Positions 6,201 to 7,274 of a DNA stretch of 7,274 nt are shown one piece after another. Made by a program: the position numbers and the translations under genes. The number at the start of each line of letters is the position of its first letter. Position 1 is the first letter of the stretch. The stretch is from Planctomycetales bacterium (lineage in GTDB: Bacteria; Planctomycetota; Phycisphaerae; SM23-33). The notes under the pieces were generated by a model. That model searched no databases. It had not been told where the DNA came from and was given only the letters and a program-made list of their open reading frames with translations. The stretch covers positions 1 through 7,274 of the forward strand of contig DAOVFI010000118.1 of NCBI GenBank assembly GCA_030673005.1, given 5' to 3'.

Positions 6201-6730
6201 ACCGGATGCGGATAATCTTTGCCGTCTTGTCGGTGATGGTCGCCGCCTGTATCGGCTGCACCAACCCGGACCCCACCCAGGGTTTCACGATGAGCAGCCA
6301 GTACCGCCGGGATGTCAGGACCATCGCCGTACCGATCTTCCGGCGGGGCACCGACGAATACCGGCGCGACATAGAGTTCCGCCTGACCAGGGCCGTGGTT
6401 AAACATATCGAGGCCGATACTCATTACAAGGTGGTAAAAAAGCCACGGGCCGACACGCTGCTGAGCGGGACGATCCGGAAGGTTGAAGAGGACGTCCTGA
6501 GTTTCAACCCCCACACAGGCCGGGCCATGGAAATCCAGATGCGGCTCATAGTAGATTTCACCTGGAAAGACCTGCGAACGGGCGAGGTGCTGCTGGACAA
6601 GAAGAACTTTCACGTGGCCAGCGATTATATCCCCGCACGACCACTCTCGGAGGATTTTTTTCTCGGAAGCGAAGACGCCTTCAACAAGATGGCGCGGCGT
6701 ATCGTCGAACAGTTAAGGCAGAAGTGGTGA
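6197..6730 (+). CDS. lptE: LptE-like LPS-assembly lipoprotein
   Basis: A 177-residue predicted outer-membrane lipoprotein of the LptE family, the plug and partner of LptD in LPS insertion at the cell surface. A signal peptide with lipobox VAAC places the lipidated Cys at residue 18 (C21 is a second, less fitting candidate). The mature part reads VRTIAVPIFRRGTDEYRRDIEFRLTRAVVKHIEADTHYKVV (40-80), then ADTLLSGTIRKVEEDVL (85-101), and a strand-rich end with IVDFTWKDLRTGEVLLDKKNF (118-138) and a helix FNKMARRIVEQLRQKW. This order (IaVPiF, ltralv, A-d-L-GtI, r--v---DlrtGevL) is the LptE pattern. The start ATG overlaps the TPR gene's TGA by 4 bases and has AAGGAAGG 6 bases upstream; ATG 6206 is a possible alternative. 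Length is normal. With waaA in the same window it supports an LPS-bearing outer membrane. Confidence 0.85.
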   Translation: MNRMRIIFAVLSVMVAACIGCTNPDPTQGFTMSSQYRRDVRTIAVPIFRRGTDEYRRDIEFRLTRAVVKHIEADTHYKVVKKPRADTLLSGTIRKVEEDVLSFNPHTGRAMEIQMRLIVDFTWKDLRTGEVLLDKKNFHVASDYIPARPLSEDFFLGSEDAFNKMARRIVEQLRQKW

Positions 6731-6810
6731 GGACGGCGCGGAGTGTTCTGTCCTTGTAACTATTCACCCAATTGCAATGAATGCAGAAGAAAAGAGCAAA
6801 TCAGGCACAC

Positions 6811-6854
6811 AAAATGAAAAAGCAATTCATCTTTTGGAATTGTTTTTTCATTTT
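6811..6854. repeat. AT-rich 18-bp hairpin with T-run, possible lptE terminator
   Basis: Bases 6811-6828 pair with 6837-6854 (17 Watson-Crick pairs and one G-T) over an 8-base loop. Read on the plus strand, the core CAATTC/GAATTG is followed by TTTTTT, so it may terminate lptE transcription 80 bases downstream. The core is weak in GC, which limits the terminator call. It is the first unit inside the terminal repeats of the MITE-like element. Confidence 0.55.
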
Positions 6855-6865
6855 TCCGCTCCTAA

Positions 6866-6964
6866 CGGGTGGCACGACGGGTGGCACGGTCAAGTCGGAG
6901 ACTTGGCCGTGGTGGGCGCCATCACGGCCAAGCCTCACTGCGTTCGGCTTGACCGTGCCACCCG
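6866..6964. repeat. Second copy of the GGGTGGCACGGTCAAG palindromic repeat (element B)
   Basis: CGGGTGGCACGGTCAAG (6878-6894) and its perfect inverse (6948-6964) form 17-bp ends. The left inner hairpin is a 12-bp stem (6885-6896 with 6900-6911, one G-T). The right one is 6923-6934 with 6946-6957, one mismatch. CTTGGCCGTG and CACGGCCAAGC again flank an 11-base centre with GGCGC, as in the copy at 3661-3791. The loop regions differ in length and sequence between copies. The left end carries a tandem partial duplication: CGGGTGGCACGA (6866-6877) directly before CGGGTGGCACGG. It is nested inside the MITE-like element. Confidence 0.88.
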
Positions 6965-6973
6965 GGCGGGTGA

Positions 6974-7011
6974 AGTATTTATCACTCCAAACAGCCGGAG
7001 TGATAAATACT
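6974..7011. repeat. Perfect 15-bp hairpin inside the MITE-like element
   Basis: AGTATTTATCACTCC (6974-6988) pairs perfectly with 6997-7011 over an AAACAGCC loop. It ends one base before the right terminal repeat. It has no T-run after it, so it is not terminator-like. Confidence 0.8.
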
Positions 7012-7090
7012 ATGTGTGCCTGACTTGCTCTTTTCTTCTGCATACGTCTGGACTCTTACTCTTCTTTATACAAAACGCAAACCCATTATT

Positions 7091-7104
7091 CCCGCGCGAG
7101 CGGG
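7091..7104 (+). other. Short GC hairpin with GCGA tetraloop
   Basis: CCCGC (7091-7095) pairs with GCGGG (7100-7104) around a GCGA loop. Its right portion GCGAGCGGG (7096-7104) is also the exact complement of CCCGCTCGC at 7140-7148, so the two pairings compete. The sequence resembles the core of type I-E CRISPR repeats but occurs once only. Confidence 0.45.
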
Positions 7105-7139
7105 GAAAGAGGATCAGAAAAAGTGAAGAAATCGAGAAT

Positions 7140-7166
7140 CCCGCTCGCAGAAGGCAAGCGGGTTTT
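7140..7166 (+). terminator. Terminator-like hairpin
   Basis: CCCGCTCGC (7140-7148) pairs with GCAAGCGGG (7154-7162), 8 of 9 pairs, around AGAAG and is followed by TTTT. Read the other way it is followed by a T-rich stretch, so it could serve both strands. The nearest upstream plus-strand gene, lptE, ends 410 bases before. The short T-run and the presence of sibling arms on both sides make a repeat origin equally possible. Confidence 0.45.
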
Positions 7167-7202
7167 ACTGCGTGCTTAATGCGTGCGCGGAACCCGCCTG
7201 CC
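7153..7202. repeat. Inverted repeat with GGCAAGCGGGTT arms
   Basis: GGCAAGCGGGTT (7153-7164) and AACCCGCCTGCC (7191-7202) are complementary at 11 of 12 positions. Between them GCGTGC occurs twice around TTAAT. The left arm is shared with the terminator-like hairpin, so the structures exclude each other. A small adjoining stem, GCCGC (7200-7204) with GCGGC (7212-7216), follows. Confidence 0.55.
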
Positions 7203-7274
7203 GCTTATTACGCGGCCAAGAGCCGACAACAAAAAGTAGTTCCACATACGCCTGACCTCCCCAATAACCACCTC
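7176..7274 (-). other. Possible 3' end of a minus-strand gene (32 codons, open at right edge)
   Basis: The minus strand is open from the right edge to a TAA at 7178-7176, giving a short basic peptide with MWNYFLLSALGRVI in it. I recognise no family. It overlaps the inverted repeat at 7153-7202 and uses rare-looking AGG and ATA codons, so it may be repeat sequence and not a gene. The hairpin at 7140-7162, T-rich on this strand downstream, would suit a terminator for such a gene. Only sequence to the right can settle it. Confidence 0.15.

Larger units (their letters stand above)
6781..7043. mobile_element. 263-bp MITE-like element with 31-bp terminal inverted repeats
   Basis: Bases 6781-6811 and 7013-7043 are inverted copies identical at 30 of 31 positions (only 6800/7024 differ). 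Packed between them are three further fold-back units: an 18-bp AT-rich stem (6811-6854), a GGGTGGCACGGTCAAG-family repeat (6878-6964) and a perfect 15-bp stem (6974-7011). As a single strand nearly the whole element pairs into a cloverleaf-like shape closed by the terminal stem. No transposase is encoded; the two 80-codon open frames across it, one per strand, both start in the terminal repeats and have no protein character. I find no convincing target-site duplication (left flank ends CAATGA, right flank begins ACGTCT). It lies 50 bp after lptE. It may be a non-autonomous transposable element, or nested insertions of smaller palindromes. Confidence 0.75.

Noticed and set aside
6781..7043. 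Two 80-codon open frames, one per strand, both beginning MQKKRA-QAH
   Set aside because: They mirror each other because their starts are the two terminal inverted repeats. Neither has a ribosome binding site or a protein-like pattern.
6775..7049. Target-site duplication around the MITE-like element
   Set aside because: The flanking bases (CAATGA and ACGTCT) show no direct repeat. An AT dinucleotide is shared but belongs to the terminal repeats themselves.
7087..7112. A single sequence resembling a type I-E CRISPR repeat (TTCCCGCGCGAGCGGGGA core)
   Set aside because: It occurs once, with no second repeat at spacer distance and no cas gene. The similarity comes from the short GC hairpin.

Overview
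The window reads as a stretch of chromosome from a Gram-negative-type (diderm) bacterium of fairly high GC. A 60-base sample of the URO-D gene is 65% GC. A Planctomycetota/Phycisphaerae-like organism is my best guess. The basis is LPS-related genes (waaA, an LptE-like lipoprotein, a BamD-like TPR protein), a divergent URO-D family enzyme, and gaps packed with GGGTGGCACGGTCAAG-type palindromic repeats, which I associate from memory with planctomycete genomes. The assignment is an inference, not something the sequence proves.

Layout. Three genes run leftward from about 2630: waaA (Kdo transferase), a small AT-richer gene for a zinc-ribbon plus DUF2569 membrane protein, and the 5' half of proB (glutamate 5-kinase), cut by the left edge. 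Four genes run rightward from 2851: recO, a URO-D superfamily enzyme with its own promoter and ribosome binding site, and a pair overlapping by 4 bases that encodes an exported TPR protein (BamD-like) and an LptE-like lipoprotein. The divergent waaA/recO gap (2631-2850) holds a 102-bp two-hairpin repeat. The recO/URO-D gap (3640-3864) holds a 131-bp palindromic repeat followed by a promoter. The URO-D/TPR gap (5053-5189) holds one strong hairpin.

From 6731 to the right edge (544 bp) I see no well supported gene. This stretch holds a 263-bp MITE-like element (6781-7043) with 31-bp terminal inverted repeats matching at 30 of 31 positions. Stacked inside it are an AT-rich hairpin, a second copy of the 3661-3791 repeat family, and another perfect hairpin. 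Then come four alternating complementary GC-rich arms (7091-7202), including a terminator-like hairpin, and a 32-codon open frame entering from the right on the minus strand, which may be nothing.

How the genes fit together: waaA, the lptE-like gene and the BamD-like gene all concern the outer membrane (Kdo addition to lipid A, LPS export, outer-membrane protein or envelope assembly). proB and recO are housekeeping genes. There is no defence island, CRISPR array, transposase or phage gene. The unusual content is the non-coding palindromic repeats, found in every larger gap and once inside a coding region.
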